From positions 62,001-126,000 of the forward strand of contig NZ_JAMXFJ010000006.1 in assembly GCF_025460805.1 (NCBI RefSeq): DNA of 64,000 bases, written 5' to 3'. Position numbers and translations under genes: made by a program. Origin of the DNA: Microvirga sesbaniae (GTDB lineage: Bacteria; Pseudomonadota; Alphaproteobacteria; Rhizobiales; Beijerinckiaceae). Below are positions 8,646-17,849 of this stretch, one piece after another. How positions within the stretch are numbered: the first letter of the stretch is position 1; each line of letters starts with the position of its first letter. Below the pieces are notes generated by a model. The model saw only the letters and a list, made by a program, of their open reading frames with translations. It made no database searches and had not been told where the DNA came from.

Positions 8646-9383
8646 ATGTTCGATCTCACCGGCCGCAAGGCTCTCGTCACCGGCGCCACGGGCGGCATCG
8701 GCGGCGCCATCGCCCGCGCGCTCCACGCCCAGGGCGCCACCGTGGCCCTGTCCGGAACCCGGCGGGCGGCCCTCGACGAACTGGCGTCCTCCCTGGGCGA
8801 GCGCGTCCATGTGGTCGAGGCCAACCTGTCGGACAAGGACTCGGTCGAGGCGCTCGTTCCGGCCGCCGAGGCCGCCATGGACGGGCTCGACATCCTGGTC
8901 AACAACGCGGGCGTGACCCGGGACAACCTGTTCATGCGCATGAAGGACGAGGAATGGGACACGGTGATCGCCGTGAACCTGACCGCCTCCTTCCGCCTGT
9001 CGCGGGCGGCCGTGAAGGGCATGATGCGCCGCCGCTACGGCCGCATCGTCAATATCGGCTCCGTCGTGGGTTCGACGGGCAATCCCGGGCAGGGCAACTA
9101 TGCCGCCTCCAAGGCGGGCCTGATCGGCATGACCAAGGCTCTCGCGGCCGAGGTCGCCAGCCGCAACATCACGGTCAACCTCGTCGCCCCGGGCTTCATC
9201 GAGTCGCCCATGACGGACGTGCTCAACGAGAAGCAGCGAGAGGGAATTCTGGGCACCATTCCCATGGGGCGGCTCGGCCAGGGCGATGAAATCGCCTCGT
9301 CGGTGGTCTATCTCGCCTCCACGGAGGCCGCCTACGTGACCGGCCAGACCCTGCATGTGAACGGCGGAATGGCCATGTTCTAA
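8646..9383 (+). CDS. fabG: 3-oxoacyl-[acyl-carrier-protein] reductase
   Basis: NADPH-dependent reduction of 3-oxoacyl-ACP in fatty-acid elongation. A 245-residue short-chain dehydrogenase with GATGGIG at residues 13-19, NNAG at 87-90 and the catalytic Ser139, Tyr152 and Lys156 (YAASK). GAGGAG precedes the ATG. It lies directly downstream of fabD, and acpP follows after a 234-bp gap that probably contains a separate promoter. Confidence 0.94.
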   Translation: MFDLTGRKALVTGATGGIGGAIARALHAQGATVALSGTRRAALDELASSLGERVHVVEANLSDKDSVEALVPAAEAAMDGLDILVNNAGVTRDNLFMRMKDEEWDTVIAVNLTASFRLSRAAVKGMMRRRYGRIVNIGSVVGSTGNPGQGNYAASKAGLIGMTKALAAEVASRNITVNLVAPGFIESPMTDVLNEKQREGILGTIPMGRLGQGDEIASSVVYLASTEAAYVTGQTLHVNGGMAMF

Positions 9384-9539
9384 AGGAACTTATCCCGCTT
9401 TCCGGAATCTGTTTGCAGGAGCCGTTCACCCCTCGCCAGACAGGATAAGCTTGTGTTAAGCATGGTCCCGATCAGGTCAAAGGGGTTGACCGGCGCTTAA
9501 AAATGCGGCTTTGCACGGCGCAGGATGGCCGTTTCAGCG

Positions 9540-9597
9540 TTGTCAGCTGAACAGCTGATCTAGATTGATTTCTTAATCCGCCCAATTCCTGAGGCGG
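9540..9597 (+). promoter_or_regulatory. Palindrome and hairpin upstream of acpP
   Basis: A perfect 16-bp palindrome (TCAGCTG-AA-CAGCTGA) spans 9543-9558, next to TTGTCA at 9540-9545 and TAGATT at 9561-9566, a possible but short-spaced (15 bp) promoter. A CCGCC/GGCGG hairpin (9579-9597) follows in the leader just before the ribosome site. The strong demand for acyl carrier protein makes a dedicated promoter likely; the role of the palindrome is not known. Confidence 0.4.
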
Positions 9598-9617
9598 CAG
9601 CCACTGAGGAAAAAACG

Positions 9618-9854
9618 ATGAGTGACGTCGCTGATCGCGTGAAGAAGATTGTTGTCGAGCACCTCGGCGTCGAAGCCGACAAGGTGACCGACAACGCCAA
9701 CTTCATCGACGACCTGGGCGCCGACAGCCTGGATACGGTCGAACTGGTGATGGCCTTCGAGGAAGAGTTCAACGTCGAGATCCCGGACGACGCGGCTGAG
9801 ACCATCGTGACGGTCGGCGACGCCATCCGGTTCCTCGAGAAGAACGCGGCCTAA
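9618..9854 (+). CDS. acpP: Acyl carrier protein
   Basis: The 78-residue acidic carrier of growing acyl chains. Ser37 in GADSLDTVE receives the 4'-phosphopantetheine arm. Length, charge and the DLGADSLD motif are all typical. The ribosome site is GAGGAAA, about seven bases before the ATG. fabF lies downstream beyond a hairpin terminator or attenuator. Confidence 0.96.
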   Translation: MSDVADRVKKIVVEHLGVEADKVTDNANFIDDLGADSLDTVELVMAFEEEFNVEIPDDAAETIVTVGDAIRFLEKNAA

Positions 9855-9866
9855 ACGGCTGAGACA

Positions 9867-9898
9867 GGGCGTCGGATGACTCATTCGACGCCCGAATT
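9867..9898 (+). terminator. Hairpin between acpP and fabF
   Basis: A perfect eight-base stem gggcgtcg/cgacgccc (9867-9874 and 9886-9893) with an 11-base loop, followed by GAATTTT. It probably ends most acpP transcripts while letting some read on into fabF, which would suit the higher need for acyl carrier protein. Confidence 0.65.
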
Positions 9899-9923
9899 TT
9901 ATGGATCGATAGGGCAGGAATTC

Positions 9924-11186
9924 ATGCGCCGGGTAGTCGTCACAGGTCTTGGCATGGTCACGCCGCTCGGCAGCGGGGTCGATGCCACATGGTCCCGCCT
10001 CGTCGAGGGTCAGAGCGGCGCCAACACAATCACGGATTTCAAGGTCGACGACCTGGCCTGCCAGATCGCCTGCCAGATCCCCCGGGGCGACGGCTCCGCC
10101 GGCACGTTCAATGCCGACGAGTGGATGGAGCCCAAGGAGCAGCGCAAGGTCGATCCGTTCATCGTCTATGCGATGGCGGCCTCCACCATGGCCCTGCGGG
10201 ATTCCGGCTGGGAGCCCAAGTCGTACGAGGACCAGTGCGCGACCGGCGTGCTGATCGGCTCCGGCATCGGCGGCATCGGCGGCATCTACGAGGCCTCCGT
10301 CACCCTGATCGAGCGCGGCCCCCGCCGCATCTCGCCCTTCTTCATCCCCGGGCGTCTGATCAACCTGGCCGGCGGCTACGTGTCCATCGCGCACGGCCTG
10401 AAGGGCCCGAACCACGCCGTGGTGACGGCCTGCTCCACCGGCTCCCACGCCATCGGCGACGCGGCCCGCCTCATCGCGCTGGGCGACGCGGACGTGATGG
10501 TGGCCGGCGGCACGGAATCGCCCATCAACCGGCTCTCCATCGCGGGCTTCGCCGCCTGCCGGGCCCTGTCGACCAATTTCAACGACGACCCGACCCGCGC
10601 CTCGCGTCCCTACGACAAGGACCGCGACGGCTTCGTCATGGGCGAGGGCGCCGGCATCGTCGTGCTGGAGGAATACGAGCACGCCAAGGCCCGTGGCGCC
10701 AAGATCTACGCCGAGGTCATCGGCTACGGCCTGTCGGGCGACGCCTATCACATCACCTCGCCGTCCGAGGATGGCGACGGGGCCTATCGCTGCATGGCCG
10801 CGGCCCTCAAGCGGGCCGGCATCGACGTCTCGGAGATCGACTACGTCAACGCGCACGGAACGTCGACGCCGCTGGGCGACGAGCTGGAGCTGAAGGCCGT
10901 CGAGCGCATCGTGGGCAACGCGGCCGGCAAGCTCTCCATGTCGTCCACCAAGTCGGCGATCGGCCATCTCCTGGGAGCGGCCGGCGCCGTCGAGGCGATC
11001 TTCTCGATCCTGGCCATGCGCGACGGCATCGTTCCGCCGACCATCAACCTCGACAATCCGTCCGTGGACACGGCCATCGATCTCGTGCCCAAGCAGGCCA
11101 AGCGCAAGGAGATCAACGTGGCCCTGTCGAATTCCTTCGGGTTCGGCGGGACTAACGCTTCGCTCATTCTTCGTCGCGTATCCTGA
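9924..11186 (+). CDS. fabF: 3-oxoacyl-[acyl-carrier-protein] synthase II
   Basis: Condenses malonyl-ACP with acyl-ACP during chain elongation. The 420-residue thiolase-fold enzyme has the catalytic Cys170 (TACSTG), His311 (NAHGTSTPLGD), Lys343 and His348 (GHLLGAAGA). I place the start at 9924 (MRRVVVTGLG), preceded by AGGA; an in-frame start at 9876 lies inside the preceding hairpin. It forms a cluster with acpP upstream and mltG downstream. Confidence 0.94.
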   Translation: MRRVVVTGLGMVTPLGSGVDATWSRLVEGQSGANTITDFKVDDLACQIACQIPRGDGSAGTFNADEWMEPKEQRKVDPFIVYAMAASTMALRDSGWEPKSYEDQCATGVLIGSGIGGIGGIYEASVTLIERGPRRISPFFIPGRLINLAGGYVSIAHGLKGPNHAVVTACSTGSHAIGDAARLIALGDADVMVAGGTESPINRLSIAGFAACRALSTNFNDDPTRASRPYDKDRDGFVMGEGAGIVVLEEYEHAKARGAKIYAEVIGYGLSGDAYHITSPSEDGDGAYRCMAAALKRAGIDVSEIDYVNAHGTSTPLGDELELKAVERIVGNAAGKLSMSSTKSAIGHLLGAAGAVEAIFSILAMRDGIVPPTINLDNPSVDTAIDLVPKQAKRKEINVALSNSFGFGGTNASLILRRVS

Positions 11187-11281
11187 ACCCGGCGACCGCC
11201 CGTTACGGCTTTTCGCCATATTCCCCGTTAGGGTGTCGGCGGACCGGCAGGACCGCCGGCCGATACCAGAAAAGCGGCGTA

Positions 11282-12643
11282 ATGTTCGGACGAAAGAAAA
11301 AGCTCCTTCTCCCTCCCGTGGACGATTCCGACCACGGCTCGCAGCCGCGTCTGGCACCCCGCTCCCCGAACGAGGCCATCAAACCCTCCATGGCGCCGCC
11401 GCCGCCGCCGAAGCTCCGCCGCCGCCGCAGGGGGATGCTGTCGCTCCTGAGCGGCCTGCTGACCCTTCTCGTCGCCGTGGCGATCGCCGGCATCTTCGGC
11501 TTCTCCATGCTCCAGCACGAGGTGGCGGTTCCCGGCCCGCTGCAGAGCGACAAGGTCGTGGTCATCCCCCGCAACACCGGCACGGGCGAGATCGCCAACA
11601 TCCTCAAGGAGGAGGGCGTCATCGATCAGCCGCTCCTGTTCCAGGCCTATGCCCACATGAACCGGCAGCGCGGCCAGCTGAAGGCCGGCGAGTTCCAGTT
11701 CAAGGCTGGCACCAGCATCGAGGACGCCATCGACACCCTCATCCAGGGCAAGGCGATCCTGCATACGGTCACGGTTCCCGAAGGCCTGACCAGCGAACAG
11801 ATCGTCGCCCGCCTGTATGAGCAGGAGATCCTCACGGGCGACGTGACCGAGACCCCGCGTGAAGGCTCGCTCCTGCCCGATACCTACAAGTTCGAGCGCG
11901 GCACGACCCGCCAGCAGATCATCAACACGATGCAGACGGCCCAGCGCCAGGCCATCGAGCAGATCTGGCAGCGCCGCTCCAGCGAGTTGCCGATCAAGTC
12001 GCCCCAGGAGCTCGTGATCCTCGCCTCCATCGTGGAGAAGGAGACGGGCCGGGCGGACGAGCGCACCCGGGTTGCGGGCGTCTTCATCAATCGCCTCATG
12101 AAGCGGATGAAGCTTCAGTCCGATCCGACCATCGTGTACGGGCTCGTCGGCGGCAAAGGCACGCTGGGCCGCGGCATCCTGCGCAGCGAGATCGAGGCCG
12201 CCACCCCCTACAACACCTATGTGGTCGAAGGCCTGCCGCCGGGTCCCATCGCCAATCCCGGCCGTGCCGCCCTCGAGGCCGTGGCCAACCCGTCCCGGAC
12301 CAAGGATCTCTACTTCGTGGCCGACGGCTCGGGAGGCCATGCCTTCGCCGAGACCTACGAGCAGCATCAGCGCAACGTGACGCGCTGGCGGCAGATCGAG
12401 AAGAGCCGTCCGGCTCCCGACGCCACCGATGTGGACCGGGTGGTGCCCGATTCCGCCGACCAGACGAGCCTGCCTCCCGGCGTGACCCCGGCCCTGCGCG
12501 GCTCCGCGAATGCGCTGCCCGCGTCGGGCGGACGGCTCAGTCGCGGCTTCGACGCCAGCGAAGGGACCGACAAGGACCCGCTCAAGAACAAGACCTTCGA
12601 CCTGAACAATCCGAAGAACGTTCCGCCTCTGCGTCAGCCGTGA
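11282..12643 (+). CDS. mltG: Endolytic murein transglycosylase
   Basis: An inner-membrane lytic transglycosylase that cleaves nascent glycan strands and so limits peptidoglycan length. The 453-residue protein has a basic, proline-rich cytoplasmic N-terminus, one membrane segment at about 57-78, and the YceG domain with ASIVEKET near 248-255 (the catalytic Glu is in VEKET) and the LQSDPT motif. The C-terminal 80 residues are low-complexity. The ribosome site is weak. Placement after fabF is standard in this order. Confidence 0.92.
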   Translation: MFGRKKKLLLPPVDDSDHGSQPRLAPRSPNEAIKPSMAPPPPPKLRRRRRGMLSLLSGLLTLLVAVAIAGIFGFSMLQHEVAVPGPLQSDKVVVIPRNTGTGEIANILKEEGVIDQPLLFQAYAHMNRQRGQLKAGEFQFKAGTSIEDAIDTLIQGKAILHTVTVPEGLTSEQIVARLYEQEILTGDVTETPREGSLLPDTYKFERGTTRQQIINTMQTAQRQAIEQIWQRRSSELPIKSPQELVILASIVEKETGRADERTRVAGVFINRLMKRMKLQSDPTIVYGLVGGKGTLGRGILRSEIEAATPYNTYVVEGLPPGPIANPGRAALEAVANPSRTKDLYFVADGSGGHAFAETYEQHQRNVTRWRQIEKSRPAPDATDVDRVVPDSADQTSLPPGVTPALRGSANALPASGGRLSRGFDASEGTDKDPLKNKTFDLNNPKNVPPLRQP

Positions 12644-12939
12644 CACCGCCCGCCGTCACGGCCGGCGCAAGGCCGGCCATGACGTGCGGAGGGTGTCAGG
12701 AAGGGCGGAGGGTGCCATGGCGTGTGGAGAGTGTTCGCACCGCCTCACACATACACCACGTCATCACCGGGCTTGTCCTGGTGATCCCGCTTCCGAGAGG
12801 CGCCGAGCCTCACCGGATCGGGATGGCCGGCCATGACGTGGGGAGGGAACCCCCACGAAGAAATCGACTGAAGAAATCGACTCTTCGACCGGCGCGCATT
12901 ATGGTCGCGCCGACTTTTCATTCCGTTCGAGGTTTGCGC
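12644..12939. other. Gene-free gap between mltG and yicC
   Basis: Nearly 300 bp made up mainly of family A remnants and one pair, followed by an AT-richer 80 bp that should hold the yicC-gmk promoter. An in-frame extension of yicC through this gap reads only repeat-encoded residues and is not a real N-terminus. Confidence 0.6.
12759..12838. repeat. Family A REP pair with a collapsed second arm
   Basis: The first arm is CACC type. The second arm has lost its loop and half its stem, leaving atggccggccat, as expected if the hairpin was deleted during replication. A separate single arm lies at about 12658-12684. Confidence 0.8.
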
Positions 12940-13827
12940 ATGTCCATTGCGAGCATGACCGGCTTTGCCCGCGAAGCCGGTGTCACCGGTTCCTATCAAT
13001 GGGCCTGGGAGCTCAAGAGCGTGAACGGGCGGGGGCTCGAGGTCCGGGTTCGCACGCCGTCGGGCCTCGACGCCGTGGGCGAGGACGCGCGCGGCCAGAT
13101 CCTCAAGGCGCTGACCCGCGGCCAGGGCCAGCTCAATCTGTCCCTCAGCAAGGCGTCGTCTGCTCCCAGGCTGCGCGTGAATCAGGACGTGCTGCAATCG
13201 CTGCTCTCGGCGATCGGCGGCCTGACCCTCCCGGACAATGTGCAGCCCGCCTCCCTCGATGGCCTGCTGTCCGTGCGCGGCGTGGTCGAACTGGACGACG
13301 ATGCCGCCGATCCGTCCCAGGACGAGGGCCTGGTTGCGGCTCTGAAGGCCGGGATCGGCGCGCTGATCGGGTCTCTCAAGGCCGCCCGGCTCAAGGAAGG
13401 GCAGGCGCTCGCGGCGGTTCTCGGGCAGCAGCTCGATCGCATCGCCCAGCTGGTCGACGAGGCCGAGGCGGCACCGGCCCGTCGGCCCGAGGCCATCCGC
13501 GCCCGGCTGGAGGCCCAGATCGCCGAGCTGCTCGACGGCAGGGCCGGTCTCGATCCCGACCGCCTGCATCAGGAAGCGGTGCTCATCGCGGCCCGGGCCG
13601 ACATCCGCGAGGAACTGGACCGGCTGCGGGCCCACGTGGATTCGGCCCGCGGCCTCCTGCAGGAAGGCGGGCCCGTCGGACGCCGCCTCGACTTTCTGGC
13701 TCAGGAATTCGGGCGAGAGGCCAACACCCTGTGCGCGAAGGCCAATGATGTCTCCCTGTCGCGGATCGGGCTTGAATTGAAGGCCGTGATCGAGCAATTC
13801 CGTGAGCAGGTTCAGAATGTGGAGTGA
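12940..13827 (+). CDS. yicC: YicC family endoribonuclease
   Basis: A 295-residue YicC/YloC protein, a family of Mg- or Mn-dependent endoribonucleases linked to stationary-phase and stress RNA decay. The family N-terminus ([11 protein letters not shown]) and the [14 protein letters not shown] segment fix the start at 12940. The C-terminal part ([35 protein letters not shown]) is highly conserved in the family. Its last bases lie very close to the gmk start, so the two are translationally coupled. Confidence 0.92.
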   Translation: MSIASMTGFAREAGVTGSYQWAWELKSVNGRGLEVRVRTPSGLDAVGEDARGQILKALTRGQGQLNLSLSKASSAPRLRVNQDVLQSLLSAIGGLTLPDNVQPASLDGLLSVRGVVELDDDAADPSQDEGLVAALKAGIGALIGSLKAARLKEGQALAAVLGQQLDRIAQLVDEAEAAPARRPEAIRARLEAQIAELLDGRAGLDPDRLHQEAVLIAARADIREELDRLRAHVDSARGLLQEGGPVGRRLDFLAQEFGREANTLCAKANDVSLSRIGLELKAVIEQFREQVQNVE

Positions 13828-13831
13828 TGCG

Positions 13832-14482
13832 GTGAGCCAGGATTCGAAGCCCCCGGTCGGTCGTCGCGGCCTCATCCTCATCCTGTCGTCCCCGTCCGGC
13901 GCCGGGAAGACCACCCTGACCCGCAGCCTCGTGGAGGAGCGGGCCGGCGTGCTCTCGGTGTCCGTCACCACCCGACCCAAGCGCCCGTCCGAAATCGAGG
14001 GCAAGCATTACCACTTCATCGACGTGGACGAGTTCAAGGCGATGCGCGAGCGCGACGAGCTCCTGGAATGGGCCGAGGTGCACGGCAACTTCTACGGCAC
14101 GCCGCGCAAGCCCGTGGAGAAGACGCTGGCCGCCGGCCAGGACATGGTGTTCGACATCGACTATCAGGGCACCCGCCAGGTCCGTCAGAAGCTCCCGGAC
14201 GACGTGGTGACCGTGTTCGTCCTTCCGCCGAGCTTCAGGGAGCTGAAGGCGCGGCTCGAGCGCCGGGCCGAGGATGCCCCCGAGGTCATCGCCAAGCGCC
14301 TCGCCAATGCCAGGATCGAGATGGAGCGTTGGGTCGAGTACGATTACGTCATCGTCAACGAGGACCTCGGCAAGTCCTTCGAGAGCCTGAAGGCGATCCA
14401 GACGGCCGAGCGGCTGAAGCGCGAGCGCCTCGTCGGTCTGTCCGACTTCGTCGAAGGATTGCTGGCAGAAAAGATCGACTGA
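13832..14482 (+). CDS. gmk: Guanylate kinase
   Basis: Phosphorylates GMP to GDP, feeding GTP and, indirectly, (p)ppGpp pools. The 216-residue protein has the P-loop [10 protein letters not shown] (residues 19-28) and the GMP-binding [19 protein letters not shown] segment. I choose the GTG at 13832 because GGAG lies seven bases before it; in-frame starts at 13817 (ATG) and 13802 (GTG) overlap the end of yicC and remain possible. Confidence 0.93.
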   Translation: MSQDSKPPVGRRGLILILSSPSGAGKTTLTRSLVEERAGVLSVSVTTRPKRPSEIEGKHYHFIDVDEFKAMRERDELLEWAEVHGNFYGTPRKPVEKTLAAGQDMVFDIDYQGTRQVRQKLPDDVVTVFVLPPSFRELKARLERRAEDAPEVIAKRLANARIEMERWVEYDYVIVNEDLGKSFESLKAIQTAERLKRERLVGLSDFVEGLLAEKID

Positions 14483-14509
14483 CGCTGCCGATGCTCCACT
14501 CTTGGCTGG

Positions 14510-14559
14510 CGCATCTTTTCACGCAAAACCGGTTCCCACTTTTGCGTCCGATGCTCTAG
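14510..14559. repeat. Family B element (short CAAAACCGG variant) at the ddl stop
   Basis: The variant with gcatcttttcacgcaaaacc, ggttcccacttttgcg and the right end tccgatgctctag. CTAG lies at 14556-14559, and CTA 14556-14558 is the ddl stop codon on the minus strand. A fragment atgctcc lies just upstream at 14490. Confidence 0.85.
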
Positions 14560-15668
14560 ACCAGCGCGAGCGCGTTCCGGCGCGCGTGGCGGGCGATGGC
14601 GTGGGCGATCAGCACCTCCATGAGCTCGTCCTGCGGCAGGCCTCCGGCCTCCCAGAGCTTGGGATACATGCTGATCGCCGTGAAGCCCGGCAGGGTGTTC
14701 ACCTCGTTGACGAAGAGCCCGTCGTCGCTCTTCGGATCCAGGAAGAAATCGACCCGGGCCAGGGCCTCGCAGGCGAGCGCCTTGAACGTCTGGACGGCAA
14801 GTTCCTGGATGCGGCGGCCCAGAGCCGGCGGGACGTCCGCCGGAATGCGCAGGAGAGCGCCGTCCGCATCGACATACTTGGCGTCGTAGCTGTAGAAGCC
14901 GTGGCTGTCGGACGGCACGATCTCGCCCAGGGGCGAGGCGCGGACCTCGCCGGCGGCGTCCTCCAGGACCGAGCATTCGATCTCCCGTGCCCCCGTGACG
15001 CTGCGCTCCACGAGCACCTTGCCGTCGTAGCGGAACGCGCGCTCGCACGCCCCGTCGAACTCCTCGGCGGAAGCGGCCCGCGACACGCCCACGGACGATC
15101 CCATATTGGCGGGTTTCACGAAAAGATCGGCGGTGCCCAGGGCCTCCGCGGCGGCCCGGTAGGCGACACGGGTGCGGGGCGTGAGCGTCAGGAAGGGAAC
15201 GACCGGCAGGCCGCCGTCGCGCAGGAGGCGCTTGGCGATGTCCTTGTCCATGCCGGCGGCGGAGCCCATCACGCCGGATCCTACATAGGGAACATTGGCC
15301 AGTTCGAGACAGCCCTGGACGGTGCCGTCCTCGCCGTTGGGCCCGTGAAGCACGGGGACGACCGCATCGAGGCGCAGGGTTCGCGGCGGCCTGTCGCGGT
15401 CGAGCACGATCGTCTCGCCGGACCCGCCCGGCAGAAGGGCCACCTGCGGAGCTCCCTCCGGAATCTCCAGGGACCGGGCGCCGCGTCCGCCGCCATTGCC
15501 GCCGTCGCAGAGGAGCCAGCGCCCGTCCCGGCCGATCCCGATGGGGACGATGTCGTAGCGGTCGGGATCGAGGGCGCGCAGGACGTTGGCGGCCGACAGC
15601 TTCGAGACCTCGTGCTCGGCCGAGCGTCCTCCGAACAGAAGTCCGATCGTCTTTCGCGCCTGCGCCAT
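14556..15668 (-). CDS. ddl: D-alanine--D-alanine ligase
   Basis: Makes the D-Ala-D-Ala dipeptide for peptidoglycan precursors, using ATP. The 370-residue ATP-grasp protein begins with KTIGLLFGGRSAEHEVS and ends with the Mg-binding segment VNEVNTLPGFTAISMYPKLW. It is of the longer Ddl class with an extended N-terminal domain. It is monocistronic, convergent with gmk, and its TAG stop lies within a family B element. Confidence 0.93.
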   Translation of the reverse strand: MAQARKTIGLLFGGRSAEHEVSKLSAANVLRALDPDRYDIVPIGIGRDGRWLLCDGGNGGGRGARSLEIPEGAPQVALLPGGSGETIVLDRDRPPRTLRLDAVVPVLHGPNGEDGTVQGCLELANVPYVGSGVMGSAAGMDKDIAKRLLRDGGLPVVPFLTLTPRTRVAYRAAAEALGTADLFVKPANMGSSVGVSRAASAEEFDGACERAFRYDGKVLVERSVTGAREIECSVLEDAAGEVRASPLGEIVPSDSHGFYSYDAKYVDADGALLRIPADVPPALGRRIQELAVQTFKALACEALARVDFFLDPKSDDGLFVNEVNTLPGFTAISMYPKLWEAGGLPQDELMEVLIAHAIARHARRNALALV

Positions 15669-15815
15669 GCCCGCTTCCCTTCCCGCGCGGCCGCCGGGGC
15701 CGCTCTCGTCGATCCGATCTTGGGAGAGGCGCGGTTAAGGTATCATGAAAAGGGTCGCCCGGTCCGACACCCTCTCACGTCATGGTCCCCTCCGCCCTTC
15801 CTGCCACCCTCACCA

Positions 15816-15904
15816 CGTCATGGCCGGCCTTGTGCCGGCCATCCCGATCGGAAGGGCGCGGCGCCTCTCGTATCGAGATCACCGGGACGAGCCCGGTGAT
15901 GACG
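15816..15904. repeat. Family A REP pair
   Basis: First arm GGCC type (ggccggcc...ggccggcc) and second arm CACC type (caccggg/cccggtg), bounded by CGTCAT and ATGACG. It lies between rsmA and ddl. A family B fragment (gtccgcacgatgcgccag) lies at 15949-15966, close to the rsmA stop. Confidence 0.88.
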
Positions 15905-15972
15905 TGGAGGGGGTGGTAAGGGCCGGCGATGAACCGGGGGCGAACGTCCTGTCCGCACGATGCGCCAGCCCC

Positions 15973-16827
15973 TCAGGGCGTGCGCGTCGCATCCCAGGCA
16001 TTGGCCAGCGCCACATAGCCTTCCACCGGGACGTTCTCGGCGCGGGTCGTCTCCTCGAGCCCGGCGGCCGCGATGACGGGGGCCGGGTCGGCCATGATGG
16101 ACTTGAGGCTCTGGCGCAGCATCTTCCGGCGCTGTCCGAAGGCCGCCCGGGTCACGGCCTCCAGGGCGCCGATGCGGCAGGGCAGCGGATCGGCCCGCGG
16201 GGTCAGGTGGACGACGCTCGACGTGATCTTGGGCGGCGGCACGAAAGCCCCGGGGGGCACGTCGAACAGGATCCGCGCCTGCGTGCGCCAGCCGCAGAGA
16301 ACCCCGAGGCGCCCGTAGTTCTTCGGATCGCTCTCGTCCGCCACGATCCGCTCGGCCACCTCGCGCTGGAACATGAGCGTGAGCGAGCTCCACCACGGCG
16401 GCCAAGCCTCTCCGGTGAGCCAGCCGGTCAGCAGCGCCGTGCCCACGTTGTAGGGCAGGTTGGCGATGATCCTCACGAGCCCGTGGCCCGCCAGAGGGCG
16501 CGGGTCGAATTCCAGGGCGTCGGCCTCGACCACGTCGAGCCGGCCCGGATAGCGCGCGGCGATCTCCGCGAGCGCGGGCAGGCAGCGGGTGTCGCGCTCG
16601 ATGGCGATCACCTTCCCGGCGCCGGCCGCCAGGATCGCGCGGGTCAGGCCGCCGGGACCCGGGCCGACCTCGATGACGGTCGCGTCTTCCAGAGGACCCG
16701 CGGAGCGGGCGATCCGGCTGGTGAGGTTGAGGTCGAACAAAAAGTTCTGGCCGAGGGACTTCTTGGCCATGAGCCCGTGGGCGCGCACCACCTCGCGCAG
16801 GGGAGGAAGGTCGTCGATCTGGCTCAT
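15973..16827 (-). CDS. rsmA: 16S rRNA (adenine1518-N6/adenine1519-N6)-dimethyltransferase
   Basis: The KsgA methyltransferase that dimethylates two adenosines near the 3' end of 16S rRNA during ribosome assembly. The 284-residue protein has KSLGQNFL at the start, the SAM-binding [10 protein letters not shown], and the adenine-site motif NLPYN. Its ATG at 16827 overlaps the pdxA stop codon (ATGA), so translation is coupled. A much longer in-frame extension upstream is a shadow of pdxA. Confidence 0.94.
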   Translation of the reverse strand: MSQIDDLPPLREVVRAHGLMAKKSLGQNFLFDLNLTSRIARSAGPLEDATVIEVGPGPGGLTRAILAAGAGKVIAIERDTRCLPALAEIAARYPGRLDVVEADALEFDPRPLAGHGLVRIIANLPYNVGTALLTGWLTGEAWPPWWSSLTLMFQREVAERIVADESDPKNYGRLGVLCGWRTQARILFDVPPGAFVPPPKITSSVVHLTPRADPLPCRIGALEAVTRAAFGQRRKMLRQSLKSIMADPAPVIAAAGLEETTRAENVPVEGYVALANAWDATRTP

Positions 16828-17834
16828 GGGCGCCCCAGGCGGGCGGCGAGCTTCAGGGCCGCCATGAGACTGTCGGGGCGGGCCACGCCCTTGCCGGCGA
16901 TGTCGAAGGCGGTGCCGTGATCGGGCGAGGTCCGCACGAAGGGGAGCCCGAGGGTCACGTTGACCGCCTCGTCGAACGCGATGGTCTTGATCGGGATCAG
17001 GGCCTGATCGTGGTACATGGCGAGCGCCGCGTCGTACCGGCTGCGCGCGCGGGCGTGGAACATGGTGTCCGCCGGGAGGGGGCCCGCCGCATCGATCCCC
17101 TCGGCGCGCAGGATGTCGACGGCCGGAACGATGATCCCGGCGTCCTCGGCCCCCATGGCGCCGTTCTCGCCCGCGTGCGGATTGAGCCCCGCCAGGGCGA
17201 GCCTTGGACGCTCGATGCCGAACCGATCCCTCAGCTCCCGGGCCACGATCCGGCCCGTCAGGACGATCAGATCCGTGGTCAGGGCGGAGGGCACTTCCGA
17301 AAGGGCGATGTGAACCGTCACGGGGACGACCGCGACCGGCTCGCTCCACAGCATCATCACCGGATGAGGGGGCTCGGCTCCGCCGTCCGCGGCGAGGGCC
17401 GCGAGGTATTCCGTATGTCCCGGGTGCCTGAAGCCGGCCTCGTAGAGAACGTGCTTGGCGATCGGGTTGGTCACGACGGCCGCCGCCGAACCGTCCCGAA
17501 CGAGCCGCACGGCCCTGTCGATGGATTCGAGCACGGACGGAGCATGGCCCGGATCGGGGCGTCCCGGCTCGGCCGACACGGCGACGCTCAGCGGCACGAC
17601 GGGCAGCGCGTCGGTAAAGGCGGCTCGGACCTGCTCCGGCGCCACGCGCGCGATGGGAACGCTCCATCCGAAGCGGGCCGCGACCCGGGCGAGATGATCG
17701 GGATCGCCGAGAACGGCGAAGGGCGGCAGAGCGGCCCGATCCCTCTCGAGCCAAGCCCTCAGGCTGAGCTCCGGCCCGATCCCGGCCGGATCACCTTGAG
17801 TCAACAGGAGAGGGCGCTGGTTCACACCTGACAC
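16824..17834 (-). CDS. pdxA: 4-hydroxythreonine-4-phosphate dehydrogenase
   Basis: NAD-dependent oxidation step of the deoxyxylulose-5-phosphate-dependent pyridoxal phosphate pathway. The 336-residue protein has the family motifs [11 protein letters not shown] at the N-terminus, [13 protein letters not shown] in the middle, and [12 protein letters not shown] near the C-terminus, with the metal-binding histidines. It sits between lptD and rsmA, the order conserved in many proteobacteria. Confidence 0.94.
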   Translation of the reverse strand: MSGVNQRPLLLTQGDPAGIGPELSLRAWLERDRAALPPFAVLGDPDHLARVAARFGWSVPIARVAPEQVRAAFTDALPVVPLSVAVSAEPGRPDPGHAPSVLESIDRAVRLVRDGSAAAVVTNPIAKHVLYEAGFRHPGHTEYLAALAADGGAEPPHPVMMLWSEPVAVVPVTVHIALSEVPSALTTDLIVLTGRIVARELRDRFGIERPRLALAGLNPHAGENGAMGAEDAGIIVPAVDILRAEGIDAAGPLPADTMFHARARSRYDAALAMYHDQALIPIKTIAFDEAVNVTLGLPFVRTSPDHGTAFDIAGKGVARPDSLMAALKLAARLGRP

Positions 17835-17849
17835 CGGGCCGCCGCCCCA

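Noticed and set aside
12640..12939. A 100-residue N-terminal extension of yicC
   Set aside because: Encoded by family A repeats, while the conserved family N-terminus starts at 12940.
16828..17754. A long N-terminal extension of rsmA
   Set aside because: The extra 309 residues are the +1 frame of pdxA; the true rsmA start overlaps the pdxA stop.
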